The translations under genes and the position numbers were made by a program. Shown here piece by piece: positions 34,891 through 43,210 of a DNA stretch of 64,000 nt (its first letter is position 1; each line of letters opens with the position of its first letter). Source of the DNA: Marinomonas sp. CT5 (GTDB lineage: Bacteria > Pseudomonadota > Gammaproteobacteria > Pseudomonadales > Marinomonadaceae); NCBI RefSeq assembly GCF_018336975.1, contig NZ_CP025572.1:215496-279495 (forward strand). The letters are read 5' to 3'. Under the pieces are notes generated by a model. The model saw only the letters and a list, made by a program, of their open reading frames with translations. It was not told where the DNA came from and did not search any database.

Positions 34891-34920
34891 TAATAAAACT
34901 TACTAAGCTTACGTCTAATG
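34891..34920 (+). promoter_or_regulatory. Candidate ECF-sigma promoter for the chemoreceptor gene
   Basis: TAATAAA (34891-34897), 14 bases, then CGTC (34912-34915) and TAAT. The element sequence and 14-base spacing are identical to those upstream of the ECF sigma gene and of bufA. It lies 64 bases before the ATG. Confidence 0.7.
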
Positions 34921-34979
34921 TATTCATATTAGACTGTATGAACTTTTCGTCGTTTTAATTTTTCACAAGAGGTTACTTT

Positions 34980-36611
34980 ATGCTTGGCATTACCAGTATC
35001 AGGGGTCGTCTCAGGGCAAGTTATTTAGTGTTATTAGCGTTGTTGGTGCTGGTGGTCGTGCTGTCTGTCAGCCGCTTTCAGCTTTTGTCTGGCAATATCC
35101 GCAGTATAGTGGATGAAAATGCCGCTTTGGTGGAGTTGACCGGCGAGCTAAACGTTAATGCAGAAAGCTTGGCAAGTCGTTTGTTATTGTTGTTTGTGCT
35201 GGAAGAGCGTAATGCTCGGGTGGCAATTTATAAAGAGATTGATGAACGTAACAAAAGTTTAGATGCCAATTTAGAGAAAATGGCTGAGTTGGTAAAGACG
35301 CCAGAGGATAAGGCAAGTGTTGAAGGGTTAAAGAAACAGCGTAAAGTTTATCAGGCCGCTCTGCAAGCGACCGTAGAAGCGTTGGAATTTGGTGAGCTTG
35401 ATGAAGCCAAAAAGTTGATGGCGGGTACCACTCGTAATGAATTACAAACGTTTTTGAAGCAAACCTCTGCGTTATCTGGGCAAGAGCGCAATATGATGCA
35501 AGAACGCCAAAAGAAAGTTTTATCTGAGTCCGAACTGGCAATTTGGTTAATGGTTGGTGTAGGGCTTTTGGCTGTTTTAATTGGTCTTGTAATGTCCGTT
35601 TTGATTTCTCGTAGCATTGTTAACCCGCTTAATTATGTCATTGCTTTACTAGACAAATTTGCCCGTGGTGACCTTTCTCAAAATATTACTTCTGAGCAAA
35701 AAGGTGAAATTGGTCAATTACTGGATAGTGTGAAGCGGATGCAGGTCAGTTTAGCCAGTGTGGTAATGAAAATTGATAAAAGTGCTAAAACCGTGGTCAA
35801 TGCGGTTTATGAAATTCGTACGAATGTGGCGGATGTTAATCAAGGTTCTAAGACACAATCCGTTATGGCGAGTGATATTCAAGGTTCAGTGAGTGAGTTA
35901 TCTAATGCTGCGAATGTCATGGCGGATCACGTCAGTGTATCGCGTAACCAAGCGGAAGCCGCTCATAATTTGGCAAAACATGGCAAGCAAGTGATTACTT
36001 CTGCGGCAACAGACATTACGGCGGTAGCGGCTTATATTGAAGAGACTTCTTCGGCCGTTGCTGAGTTAAATCAAAGTGCTTCGACGGTGACTGAATTTGT
36101 GAACAGCATTCGTAATGTTGCTGAACAAACAAATTTATTGGCACTGAATGCGTCGATCGAAGCGGCGCGAGCCGGAGAAAGTGGGCGTGGTTTCGCGGTG
36201 GTGGCTGATGAAGTTCGAAATCTAGCGACGAATACCGCGGAAGTGACCGCTTCCATTGATAAAGTGATTACAACCATCAGCAGTTTGTCGACACAAATTT
36301 CCAACGAGATGGTGCAAGGCCAAGAGAAAATGCGCCATGGCGTGGCTCAGATTGAAGATGTTGTGGCACCTCTTAGCCAATTAGAGGCCGATGCTGCTCA
36401 ATCTTTAGAAAGCCTTGATGATTTGTCGCAATTAGCTCAGCAGCAGGCTCAAGAAGCGAATGATATAGCCGAGCATATTACACGGATTGTAGAGGTGACT
36501 GTCAGCAATGAAGAGACATCGAAACGCTTAAGTAAGCTTACCGATGCCTTGTCTGGTGCGGCTGAACAAACTCATGAAGCAACCTCTACTTTTACCCTTA
36601 CGAATAAATAA
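34980..36611 (+). CDS. Methyl-accepting chemotaxis protein with four-helix periplasmic domain
   Basis: The 543-residue protein has TM1 at about 13-31, a helical periplasmic domain of about 155 residues (4HB-type), TM2 at about 188-210, a HAMP domain, and a signalling domain whose tip ([20 protein letters not shown]) lies near 378-397. The periplasmic part contains no Cys or His, so direct metal binding is not obvious. AGAGG precedes the ATG. Upstream lies the same promoter pattern as at the sigma gene and bufA, so it is probably expressed with the bufferin locus, towards which it is convergent. Confidence 0.93.
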   Translation: MLGITSIRGRLRASYLVLLALLVLVVVLSVSRFQLLSGNIRSIVDENAALVELTGELNVNAESLASRLLLLFVLEERNARVAIYKEIDERNKSLDANLEKMAELVKTPEDKASVEGLKKQRKVYQAALQATVEALEFGELDEAKKLMAGTTRNELQTFLKQTSALSGQERNMMQERQKKVLSESELAIWLMVGVGLLAVLIGLVMSVLISRSIVNPLNYVIALLDKFARGDLSQNITSEQKGEIGQLLDSVKRMQVSLASVVMKIDKSAKTVVNAVYEIRTNVADVNQGSKTQSVMASDIQGSVSELSNAANVMADHVSVSRNQAEAAHNLAKHGKQVITSAATDITAVAAYIEETSSAVAELNQSASTVTEFVNSIRNVAEQTNLLALNASIEAARAGESGRGFAVVADEVRNLATNTAEVTASIDKVITTISSLSTQISNEMVQGQEKMRHGVAQIEDVVAPLSQLEADAAQSLESLDDLSQLAQQQAQEANDIAEHITRIVEVTVSNEETSKRLSKLTDALSGAAEQTHEATSTFTLTNK

Positions 36612-36615
36612 TTGG

Positions 36616-37074
36616 TTAGCGTTTAAAGATCACATGGTCTAAAGAAAAAGTACCCGCACCACGCCACATGATTAACAAAGCGATGGCTAACCATGTGGCG
36701 TGAGTTGGATACGCGTCAGGATAGACAAAAAGTTGAATAACCAGAGTCATACCCGCCAAGCCAAGCGCAGCAAAGCGCGTCAGAAAACCACTCAAAATTA
36801 AGATGGGTAGTATGTGCTCTGCAAGCGCGGCAAGCGTTGCTGCTAGCATTGGCGACAACAATGGCAAATTGTATTCATATTCAAACAAAAACAAGGTTGA
36901 GTCTTTTAGGTGTGGCCAGCCTAGATGCGCATCCATGGCAATAATGTCCAGAGAGAAACCTTCTATTTTAGTCTGGCCAGACTTCCAAAATACTGCCGCA
37001 ATGGCAAAACGTGCCAAGACTAGAATCATGGACTCGGGTATTTTTTTAAATAGGTTTTCAGCGGTTTGTAGCAT
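36616..37074 (-). CDS. DoxX-family membrane protein of the bufferin locus
   Basis: The 152-residue protein has four membrane spans and DoxX-type 'ARFAIAAVFWKSGQTKIEGF' and 'ALAEHILPILILSGFLTRFAALGL' segments. DoxX proteins are often the last gene in DUF692/DUF2282 clusters; they may take part in redox steps, but the role is not established. It follows bufC after 36 bases and is convergent with the chemoreceptor gene, leaving only 4 bases. Confidence 0.88.
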   Translation of the reverse strand: MLQTAENLFKKIPESMILVLARFAIAAVFWKSGQTKIEGFSLDIIAMDAHLGWPHLKDSTLFLFEYEYNLPLLSPMLAATLAALAEHILPILILSGFLTRFAALGLAGMTLVIQLFVYPDAYPTHATWLAIALLIMWRGAGTFSLDHVIFKR

Positions 37075-37110
37075 ATTTCTACCTTATTATTTTCATTCAA
37101 GGTTTTGCGC

Positions 37111-37866
37111 TTAAGCGCTAGCTTCGGAGACATCTGTTATGAGTTTCCACTTAATCAGTTTTGCTAAAGTGGTGCCAAGATCAAAACTTTCGTCATCTGG
37201 TACGGCTTCTCCAAGCGGTTTGTTTTGCATTAGTTGTTTGATAAAAATGGCTTCGCTGTGAGAAACAATATGCAGTTCAGAATATAAGTGGGACTTTAGT
37301 AAAAGTAAGTACTCACTTTTACTAATTATTATATCCGCTAAAGAAGCGTTTCCCTCACCTAGGTGGGCAAGATAAATTGAGCCAATGGCAAAAGGGGAAA
37401 CAAGTATTTGTGTGGTCGGCGGTAATAATAAATGTAAAAAAGCTGGGTCTGCTGTGTTGTTAAACGCCGCGGAAATTTGTTCGTGCTCAAGTGTGTCGTA
37501 TTCTGGCGCATTTGTTAGAGCAAGAAGGCTGTATTCGAGAGCGACTAGATCTCCTAAAAAAGGCAAACTTTTTGCCGCTTCAAAATGGCGAGCAAAATCG
37601 GAAAAACTCTCTCCATAATCGCTGATGATGGGGGTTTTAGGCGGATTTAATTGAACATATTCTCGTGCCATCGCTCGGAAAAAATCTTCGCCAACAAGCC
37701 TTTGTGTGACAGGAAATATATCCGCAAGAGCGTCAATTAAAGATACAAAGACATTGTTGCGGTAAACATTGAAACGAATTTCTTTTTCATCTTCTGAATG
37801 GCTTTTTATTTCTTCATAAAACCCATTGTTATGATTGAATAAAGTGGTTTTAAAACGCTCATTCAT
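37111..37866 (-). CDS. bufC: DUF2063-family protein (BufC-type partner of DUF692)
   Basis: This 251-residue protein has the DUF2063 N-terminal domain: 'RFNVYRNNVFVSLIDALADIFPVTQRLVGEDFF' and 'SDYGESFSDFA'. In known systems such as MbnC and bufferin clusters, this protein pairs with the DUF692 enzyme and helps recognise the precursor peptide. It overlaps bufB by 4 bases, which fits a stoichiometric complex. Confidence 0.9.
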   Translation of the reverse strand: MNERFKTTLFNHNNGFYEEIKSHSEDEKEIRFNVYRNNVFVSLIDALADIFPVTQRLVGEDFFRAMAREYVQLNPPKTPIISDYGESFSDFARHFEAAKSLPFLGDLVALEYSLLALTNAPEYDTLEHEQISAAFNNTADPAFLHLLLPPTTQILVSPFAIGSIYLAHLGEGNASLADIIISKSEYLLLLKSHLYSELHIVSHSEAIFIKQLMQNKPLGEAVPDDESFDLGTTLAKLIKWKLITDVSEASA

Positions 37867-38747
37867 AGGATTTCCTCCTGTCGAATCACGTCTCTTATTT
37901 GGTCGGCTTGCTGAGCTTCTTTGAGCTGTTCCACCAAAGCCGGTAAATTGCCATCGCGTTCAATTAATGTCGGACGATCTCCAATAGTTGCTAAGGTGTG
38001 GCGATATAAATTCCAAACATCGTGGGAAACAGGTTCGTCATGACTATCTATTTTTAGTGGCACGATTGGGTTGTTGTCTACAGTGTGGCCAGCTAAGTGG
38101 ATTTGTCCAACAGCACTACGAGGAAACTCATCAATGTAATCGTATGGATTCTTATGATGGTTGAAACAGGATACTTCGACATTGTTAACATCAAGTAAGA
38201 GGCCGCAGCCTGTGCGTTTTACCATGTCACGAATAAAGTCTATTTCACTGCGATCGCTGTGCTTAAATTCAAAATAGGTTGATGGGTTTTCTATTAAAAC
38301 CTGTCGCTTTAATACCGACTGAAGTTGATCTATGTGTTCACAAACTTGATCTAAGGTTGATTGGTTGTAAGCGACAGGCAATAAATCATTTAAAAATGTG
38401 TTGTTGTGAGTCGACCATGCAAGGTGCTCTGAAAAGACTTCAGGTTGCACATCGTTGACGAGCTGGGCGACGCGATGTAAATGCTGTTGGTCTAAGGGCG
38501 ATTCTCCGCCAATGGATAACCCTACGCCATGTATGGTAAAAGCATAGTGTTCACGGATTTTATGCAAATAATGTCTAGCTGGGCCGCCCAGGTTTAGGTA
38601 GTTTTCTGCGTGAATTTCAAAAAAACCAAGTGGCGGACGGGTATCGAGTATCTTGTGGTAATAGGACGGTTTTAGGCTAATGCCCGTTTTTTTTATAAAG
38701 CTCGAAGGCGCATTAGCGCCTTGGCTTTGTTGTGACTGAGATAACAT
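37863..38747 (-). CDS. bufB: DUF692/MNIO-family multinuclear iron enzyme (BufB)
   Basis: The 294-residue TIM-barrel enzyme has MNIO ligand motifs in order: HAEN (His46), TIHGVG (His73), EH (107-108), ENPS (153-156), DVNN (186-189), HLAGH (217-221) and DSHDEP (234-239). MNIO enzymes such as MbnB and BufB use iron and oxygen to turn peptide cysteines into heterocycles. The precursor is probably the DUF2282 product just upstream. Its start codon lies inside a GATAAC/GTTATC inverted repeat (38741-38756) that might fold over the initiation site. Confidence 0.93.
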   Translation of the reverse strand: MLSQSQQSQGANAPSSFIKKTGISLKPSYYHKILDTRPPLGFFEIHAENYLNLGGPARHYLHKIREHYAFTIHGVGLSIGGESPLDQQHLHRVAQLVNDVQPEVFSEHLAWSTHNNTFLNDLLPVAYNQSTLDQVCEHIDQLQSVLKRQVLIENPSTYFEFKHSDRSEIDFIRDMVKRTGCGLLLDVNNVEVSCFNHHKNPYDYIDEFPRSAVGQIHLAGHTVDNNPIVPLKIDSHDEPVSHDVWNLYRHTLATIGDRPTLIERDGNLPALVEQLKEAQQADQIRDVIRQEEIL

Positions 38748-38759
38748 AGGTTATCCGAC

Positions 38760-39035
38760 TTAGAAGGCTTTCAATTGGCCGAAGCCTGTTGGAGATGATT
38801 CAGATTTGATTTCGTTGCAAGTTCCAGCTGGAACTAATTTCCATGAGTTAGATTGAAAATCTACTTTGGAAGTACCTGCGCATGACGTACCTGGGCCTGC
38901 CGCACAATCATTTTCACCGGCAAGTGCTACGCCGTAGCATTTTTCTTTACTAGCCGCTTCGGCTGGAACCGCAACAGCAGATAGAGTGATAGCCGTACCA
39001 AGAGCAAGTGATAGAGATAGCTTTGTATTTTTCAT
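38760..39035 (-). CDS. bufA: DUF2282 RiPP precursor (bufferin, BufA)
   Basis: The protein has 91 residues. A signal peptide ([22 protein letters not shown], about 5-27) is followed by a core with exactly four cysteines at 33, 44, 52 and 73, in the family contexts KCYGVA, NDCAAG, TSCAG and GTCNEI. DUF2282 proteins are precursors modified by DUF692/MNIO enzymes to metal-binding, copper-buffering periplasmic products called bufferins. GAGG lies upstream of the ATG. It heads the operon bufA-bufB-bufC-doxX and has its own ECF-type promoter. Confidence 0.93.
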   Translation of the reverse strand: MKNTKLSLSLALGTAITLSAVAVPAEAASKEKCYGVALAGENDCAAGPGTSCAGTSKVDFQSNSWKLVPAGTCNEIKSESSPTGFGQLKAF

Positions 39036-39084
39036 GGAGAGATCCTCAATATAGTAAAAGTAAGATAAACATGACTTTTGATTA

Positions 39085-39121
39085 CGTATTGTTTGACGCT
39101 AACCTGAATTGATTTATTACA
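39085..39121 (-). promoter_or_regulatory. Candidate ECF-sigma promoter of bufA
   Basis: On the minus strand TAATAAA (39119-39113), 14 bases, then CGTC (39098-39095) and AAAC. It matches the promoters of the sigma gene and the chemoreceptor in sequence and spacing, and lies 59 bases before the bufA ATG. Confidence 0.75.
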
Positions 39122-39142
39122 CTATCTTGGAAAAATAATTAT

Positions 39143-39334
39143 TTATTTTTCGTTTGTATTCCTTTCTTTTGTATAAGTCTTTGATATTTTACGCATTTCT
39201 TCCATTTGTTTGCCAAACTGACGACAGGCTCCACACATGGTTGTGTGCATGGTCAGGGCCATTTTTTCTTTCGTGGTTAATGGGCGATCCAGTTTCTCCG
39301 AGAGCATTTGGGTCGCTTGTTTGCATTTAATCAT
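39143..39334 (-). CDS. Short zinc-finger anti-sigma factor
   Basis: This 63-residue protein has His-x3-Cys-x2-Cys (HTTMCGACR, about 30-38), the ZAS zinc-binding motif of anti-sigma factors. It has no membrane span, so it is probably a cytosolic sensor that may respond to metal or thiol stress. It starts directly after the sigma stop codon, as usual for sigma/anti-sigma pairs. Confidence 0.85.
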   Translation of the reverse strand: MIKCKQATQMLSEKLDRPLTTKEKMALTMHTTMCGACRQFGKQMEEMRKISKTYTKERNTNEK

Positions 39335-39964
39335 TTACGACGTCTCCTTTTGAAACCAGTTATCTTCTAAACATTCTCGTAAGCGTAAGCGCGCACGGTA
39401 CAAGGTTACATTGAGGCTGCTGACGGACACTTCCTCGTTATGACAAATTTCAGGTGTATCCATTTCGAGAAACTCTCGCATCATAAACAGTCGGCCATAT
39501 TTGGCGGGTAACGCATCCAAACAGGCATCGAAAATACGCCAAAAGTGCTCGTTCTCAATGCCATGCTCAGGTTGATCCCACTTCTTGGGTCGCTCGCTTT
39601 TTTGCCAGTGACCATTTTGCTCAAATAAATGCTCGATTAAGGCGTCGCCATTGAGATTGGGGCCGTCCTCCAGCTGGCTTGCTGATGTGTGGCGTTTTTC
39701 TTTACGCAGCAAATCAATGAGTTTGTTTTTTAAGATCGAAAACACCCAAGTCTTAAATGCGGCTTGTCGTGCGAAACGGTCAATATTTTGATACGCCGAG
39801 ATCATGGCTTCTTGAACCGCGTCTTCGGCTAATTGATTATCTCGTACTTGAAGCCTGGCGAATTTCAGCATCTGTGTACGCAATTCTTCAATAAAAACAG
39901 CGTCTTGAAAGATAGTTATCGCAGCAGAAGAATCCACTTCAACAGAAACATTCGCGTTAGTCAT
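39335..39964 (-). CDS. ECF-type sigma factor of the bufferin locus
   Basis: The 209-residue sigma factor has region 2 ('LAEDAVQEAMISAYQNIDRF', 'FKTWVFSILKNKLIDLLRK') and region 4 ('CLDALPAKYGRLFMMREFLEMDTPEI', 'VTLYRARLRLRECL'), with an extended linker of about 60 residues. ECF sigma genes commonly sit in DUF2282/DUF692 clusters. The same promoter pattern occurs before this gene, bufA and the chemoreceptor, so it probably activates its own transcription and both targets. Confidence 0.92.
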   Translation of the reverse strand: MTNANVSVEVDSSAAITIFQDAVFIEELRTQMLKFARLQVRDNQLAEDAVQEAMISAYQNIDRFARQAAFKTWVFSILKNKLIDLLRKEKRHTSASQLEDGPNLNGDALIEHLFEQNGHWQKSERPKKWDQPEHGIENEHFWRIFDACLDALPAKYGRLFMMREFLEMDTPEICHNEEVSVSSLNVTLYRARLRLRECLEDNWFQKETS

Positions 39965-39984
39965 TTAAGCCTCGGTTACTTATC

Positions 39985-40020
39985 TAGTTGTTAGACGAAG
40001 TCAGTCTGGTTTTTATTAAC
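39985..40020 (-). promoter_or_regulatory. Candidate ECF-sigma promoter of the sigma gene
   Basis: On the minus strand TAATAAA (40018-40012), 14 bases, then CGTC (39997-39994) and TAAC. It is about 30 bases before the ATG. It shares sequence and spacing with the bufA and chemoreceptor promoters, which fits autoregulation. Confidence 0.72.
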
Positions 40021-40036
40021 ACAGGTCGTGATTTTA

Positions 40037-40591
40037 TTAATTAGTTTGTTTCGCTTCTGCTGCTTCTGCGAGGTACTCGTCTTTCAATTTGACGTAATTT
40101 AAGCCCGCATATTGAAAATACTCGATTTCTTTGTCATTGAGAGGACGTACTTGTTTCGCAGGGGAGCCCATGTACATGAAGCCGGACTCTAGGCGTTTGC
40201 CAGGGGGAACCAAGGAACCAGCGCCAATGATGACTTCATCTTCAATGACTGCGCCATCCAGAATGGTGGTGCCCATGCCGACTAATACACGGTTACCAAT
40301 GGTGCAGCCGTGTAGCATGGCCATATGCCCAACCGTCACATCGTCGCCAATTGTCAAAGGGTAGCCTTCTGGCTTGTAAGTACTGGCGTGGGTAATGTGT
40401 AGGCAGGAATTGTCTTGGACACTGGTGCGCGCTCCAATGCGAATGCGATGCATATCGCCACGAATAGCCACCAATGGCCACACAGAACTGTCTTCACCTA
40501 TGGTAACGTCGCCAATAATGACGGCACTGTCATCGACCCAAACACGATCGCCTAATTGTGGTGTTTTACCACGGAAAGATTTCATCACCAT
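40037..40591 (-). CDS. yrdA: Gamma-class carbonic anhydrase-like protein
   Basis: The 184-residue left-handed beta-helix protein has hexapeptide repeats and the family's His ligands in 'NSCLHITH' and 'GHMAMLHGC', which hold a metal between subunits of a trimer. YrdA/CaiE-type members are widespread; carbonic anhydrase activity is often weak or unproven. Two nearby ATGs (40591 and 40585) share one GAGG, so the start is uncertain by two codons. It diverges from prlC. Confidence 0.9.
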   Translation of the reverse strand: MVMKSFRGKTPQLGDRVWVDDSAVIIGDVTIGEDSSVWPLVAIRGDMHRIRIGARTSVQDNSCLHITHASTYKPEGYPLTIGDDVTVGHMAMLHGCTIGNRVLVGMGTTILDGAVIEDEVIIGAGSLVPPGKRLESGFMYMGSPAKQVRPLNDKEIEYFQYAGLNYVKLKDEYLAEAAEAKQTN

Positions 40592-40749
40592 AAATCCTCA
40601 CTTAAAAGGGGTTTTGTTAAAACAAATGAAGGAACTATTAACACAATAGGTTTTTATGCATTGAAAAAGTGTTAAGACAACCTATCTTAGTAAGCATAGT
40701 ATTGACCAATGCATTACAGCGTTCAATTAATATAAAAGGATATCACGAT

Positions 40750-42780
40750 ATGTCACAGTCTGTATGGGACGCGACCAGCTTACCGAATTTTACCGACATC
40801 GATGTTGCGAACATCGAAGCGGATCTAGAAAAACTACTTAAGCACAATAAAGAAGCCATCGATGCTTGTGTGAGTGAAAACCCCCATCCAACATGGGAAA
40901 GTTTGGTTTTACCCTTGGATCAATTGGAAGATGATTTAAACAACTTCTGGTCTCCAATCAGTCATTTGAACTCCGTAAAAAATACCCCTGACTTGCGTGC
41001 GGCCTACAATGCTTGCTTGCCAAAATTGACGCAGTTTTATACGGATCTTGGGCAAAACAAAGCCTTGTATCAAGCCTATAAAACACTGGCTGAAAGCGAC
41101 GTGGCAAAAGATCTTAGCCAAGCGCAAAGCGAAGCATTAACGCAAACTATCCGAGATTTTGAATTATCTGGTGTAGGTTTGGAAGGCGAGGCGAAGAAAC
41201 GCTATGGCGAGATCAGTCAACGTTTATCTGAGCTAAGCAGCCAGTTTGGTGAAAATGTGTTGGATGCCACACAAGCTTGGAGCAAGCTTGTTACCGATGA
41301 AAATGAGTTATCAGGTCTACCCGAGTCTGCTTTGGCACAAGCCAAGCAAATGGCCGAAGCGAAAGGCAAAGACGGCTGGCTGTTCACTTTGGACTTTCCG
41401 TCTTACATGCCTGTAATGAGCTACGCTGACAACGCCGAATTGCGTGAAGAAATGTACCGTGCTTTTGCTACTCGTGCTTCTGATCAAGGTGGCGATATCA
41501 AGTTTAACAACGCGCCTCTGATCGACGAAATTTTGGCGTTGCGACATGAAATGGCGCAGATTTTAGGCTTTGATAATTATGCTGAATTGTCTGTCGCGAC
41601 TAAGATGGCGGACAACGGCCAGCAAGTTATCGACTTCCTAGAAGACTTAGCGGCTAAGTCAAAAAGCTCGGCAGAACAAGATCTTGCACAGCTAACCGCG
41701 TTTGCCAAAGACGAAAACGGCGTGGATAAATTAAACGCATGGGACATGACTTACTACGCTGAAAAATTGCGTCAGCATAAGTACAACATTTCTCAAGAAG
41801 AGCTACGCCCTTACTTCCCAATGAACAAGGTTTTGTCTGGATTGTTTCACGTGGCACAAACCTTATTTGGCGTCGATATTCGCGAAGAAAAAGAATTTAA
41901 TAGCTATAACAAGGACTTACAGTTATTTACCATCAGCAAAGATGGCGAAGACATTTCGCGCTTCTATCTAGATCCTTATGCTCGCGAAGCAAAACGGGGT
42001 GGTGCGTGGATGGATGCTTGTCGTACTCGTCGTCGTTTGAGCGACAATCGCTTGCAGTTGCCGATTGCTTATCTTGTGTGTAATTTCACTCCGCCAATTG
42101 GTGACAAGCCAGCTTTATTGACTCACGATGAAGTTACTACCTTGTTCCATGAGTTTGGACACGGTTTGCATCACATGTTGACCCAAGTGGAAGTGTCTTC
42201 CGTATCGGGTATTAATGGTGTGGCATGGGATGCGGTTGAGCTGCCAAGTCAATTTATGGAAAACTGGTGCTACGAGCCAGAAGCATTGGCGCACATTGCT
42301 GGACACCATGAAACGGGTGAGCCGTTACCGCAAGATTTGTTAGATAAAATGCTCGCGGCGAAAAACTTCCAGTCAGGTATGCAGATGGTGCGTCAGCTGG
42401 AGTTTTCTTTGTTTGATTTCCGATTGCACATGAATTACCAAGACGGTATTTCTGTTCAGTCTGTCTTGGATGAAGTGCGTCAACAGGTTGCGGTAACCAC
42501 GCCACCGAGTTTTAACCGCTTCCAAAATAGCTTCTCGCATATTTTTGCGGGTGGTTATGCGGCAGGTTACTACAGCTATAAGTGGGCTGAGGTTTTATCG
42601 GCAGATGCTTTTTCCAAATTTGAAGAAGATGGCATCTTCAATAAAGATACTGGCGCGCGCTTCCGTGATACCATATTGGCAAATGGCGGTTCTCGTCCAG
42701 CAGCGGAATTATTTGCCGAATTCCGTGGTCGTGAACCAAGCACTGATGCCTTGTTGAGACACAGTGGTATCGCCGCCTAA
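40750..42780 (+). CDS. prlC: Oligopeptidase A (M3 metallopeptidase)
   Basis: The M3 peptidase has 676 residues from the ATG at 40750, which has AAGG upstream and begins MSQSVWDA; the longer frame has no support. The zinc site is HEFGH ('TLFHEFGHGLHHML', about residue 471), with the third ligand Glu further on. It degrades short peptides, including cleaved signal peptides, in the cytosol. yheV follows after two terminators. Confidence 0.95.
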   Translation: MSQSVWDATSLPNFTDIDVANIEADLEKLLKHNKEAIDACVSENPHPTWESLVLPLDQLEDDLNNFWSPISHLNSVKNTPDLRAAYNACLPKLTQFYTDLGQNKALYQAYKTLAESDVAKDLSQAQSEALTQTIRDFELSGVGLEGEAKKRYGEISQRLSELSSQFGENVLDATQAWSKLVTDENELSGLPESALAQAKQMAEAKGKDGWLFTLDFPSYMPVMSYADNAELREEMYRAFATRASDQGGDIKFNNAPLIDEILALRHEMAQILGFDNYAELSVATKMADNGQQVIDFLEDLAAKSKSSAEQDLAQLTAFAKDENGVDKLNAWDMTYYAEKLRQHKYNISQEELRPYFPMNKVLSGLFHVAQTLFGVDIREEKEFNSYNKDLQLFTISKDGEDISRFYLDPYAREAKRGGAWMDACRTRRRLSDNRLQLPIAYLVCNFTPPIGDKPALLTHDEVTTLFHEFGHGLHHMLTQVEVSSVSGINGVAWDAVELPSQFMENWCYEPEALAHIAGHHETGEPLPQDLLDKMLAAKNFQSGMQMVRQLEFSLFDFRLHMNYQDGISVQSVLDEVRQQVAVTTPPSFNRFQNSFSHIFAGGYAAGYYSYKWAEVLSADAFSKFEEDGIFNKDTGARFRDTILANGGSRPAAELFAEFRGREPSTDALLRHSGIAA

Positions 42781-42796
42781 GTTTTGTTCTGCAAGG

Positions 42797-42834
42797 AAGC
42801 AGCGTCTTATCGGTTGATTGGACGCTGCTTTTTT
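42797..42834 (+). terminator. Rho-independent terminator after prlC
   Basis: AAGCAGCGTC (42797-42806) and GACGCTGCTT (42821-42830) form a perfect 10-base stem followed by six T. Confidence 0.88.
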
Positions 42835-42835
42835 A

Positions 42836-42861
42836 TAACGCCGTTTAGGGCGTTACTTTTT
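42836..42861 (+). terminator. Second hairpin with T run before yheV
   Basis: TAACGCC (42836-42842) and GGCGTTA (42849-42855) enclose GTTTAG and are followed by CTTTTT. Confidence 0.7.
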
Positions 42862-42877
42862 AAAGGTAGCTAGGGTT

Positions 42878-43138
42878 ATGACAGTGAAACGTTTTATCGC
42901 AGGGGCGGTGTGTCCGCGTTGTAGTGAGATGGATAAGATTCGCGCTTGGCGTGATGACGACGCTGAAAAGCAGTACCGTGAGTGCGTTTCCTGTGGTTAC
43001 ACGGATGAGCAGTCTACGACGGTTCAAGCGCAACCAACTGAGATTCCAACACGCGTGAATACACCTCATAGCAGTGCGCCAGAATCGGAAGAAATGGTGA
43101 TTAACTTTATACCGAATCCGGGTTCCACCAAGCACTAG
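42878..43138 (+). CDS. yheV: YheV-family putative metal-binding protein
   Basis: The 86-residue protein has a zinc-ribbon: CPRC (about 12-15) and CVSCGY (about 36-41), then a low-complexity tail. YheV is regularly found downstream of prlC, as here. No molecular role is known. AAAGG precedes the ATG, and a strong bidirectional terminator follows. Confidence 0.88.
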   Translation: MTVKRFIAGAVCPRCSEMDKIRAWRDDDAEKQYRECVSCGYTDEQSTTVQAQPTEIPTRVNTPHSSAPESEEMVINFIPNPGSTKH

Positions 43139-43155
43139 CTGGATGCCGATCATTA

Positions 43156-43193
43156 AAAAAAGCGGATTGATAGCCATATCAATCCGCTTTTTT
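43156..43193. terminator. Bidirectional terminator between yheV and the amylosucrase gene
   Basis: A perfect 17-base stem (43156-43172 with 43177-43193) has A runs on one side and T runs on the other, so it can stop both convergent genes. Confidence 0.92.
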
Positions 43194-43210
43194 ATTTCTG
43201 ACATTACAGC

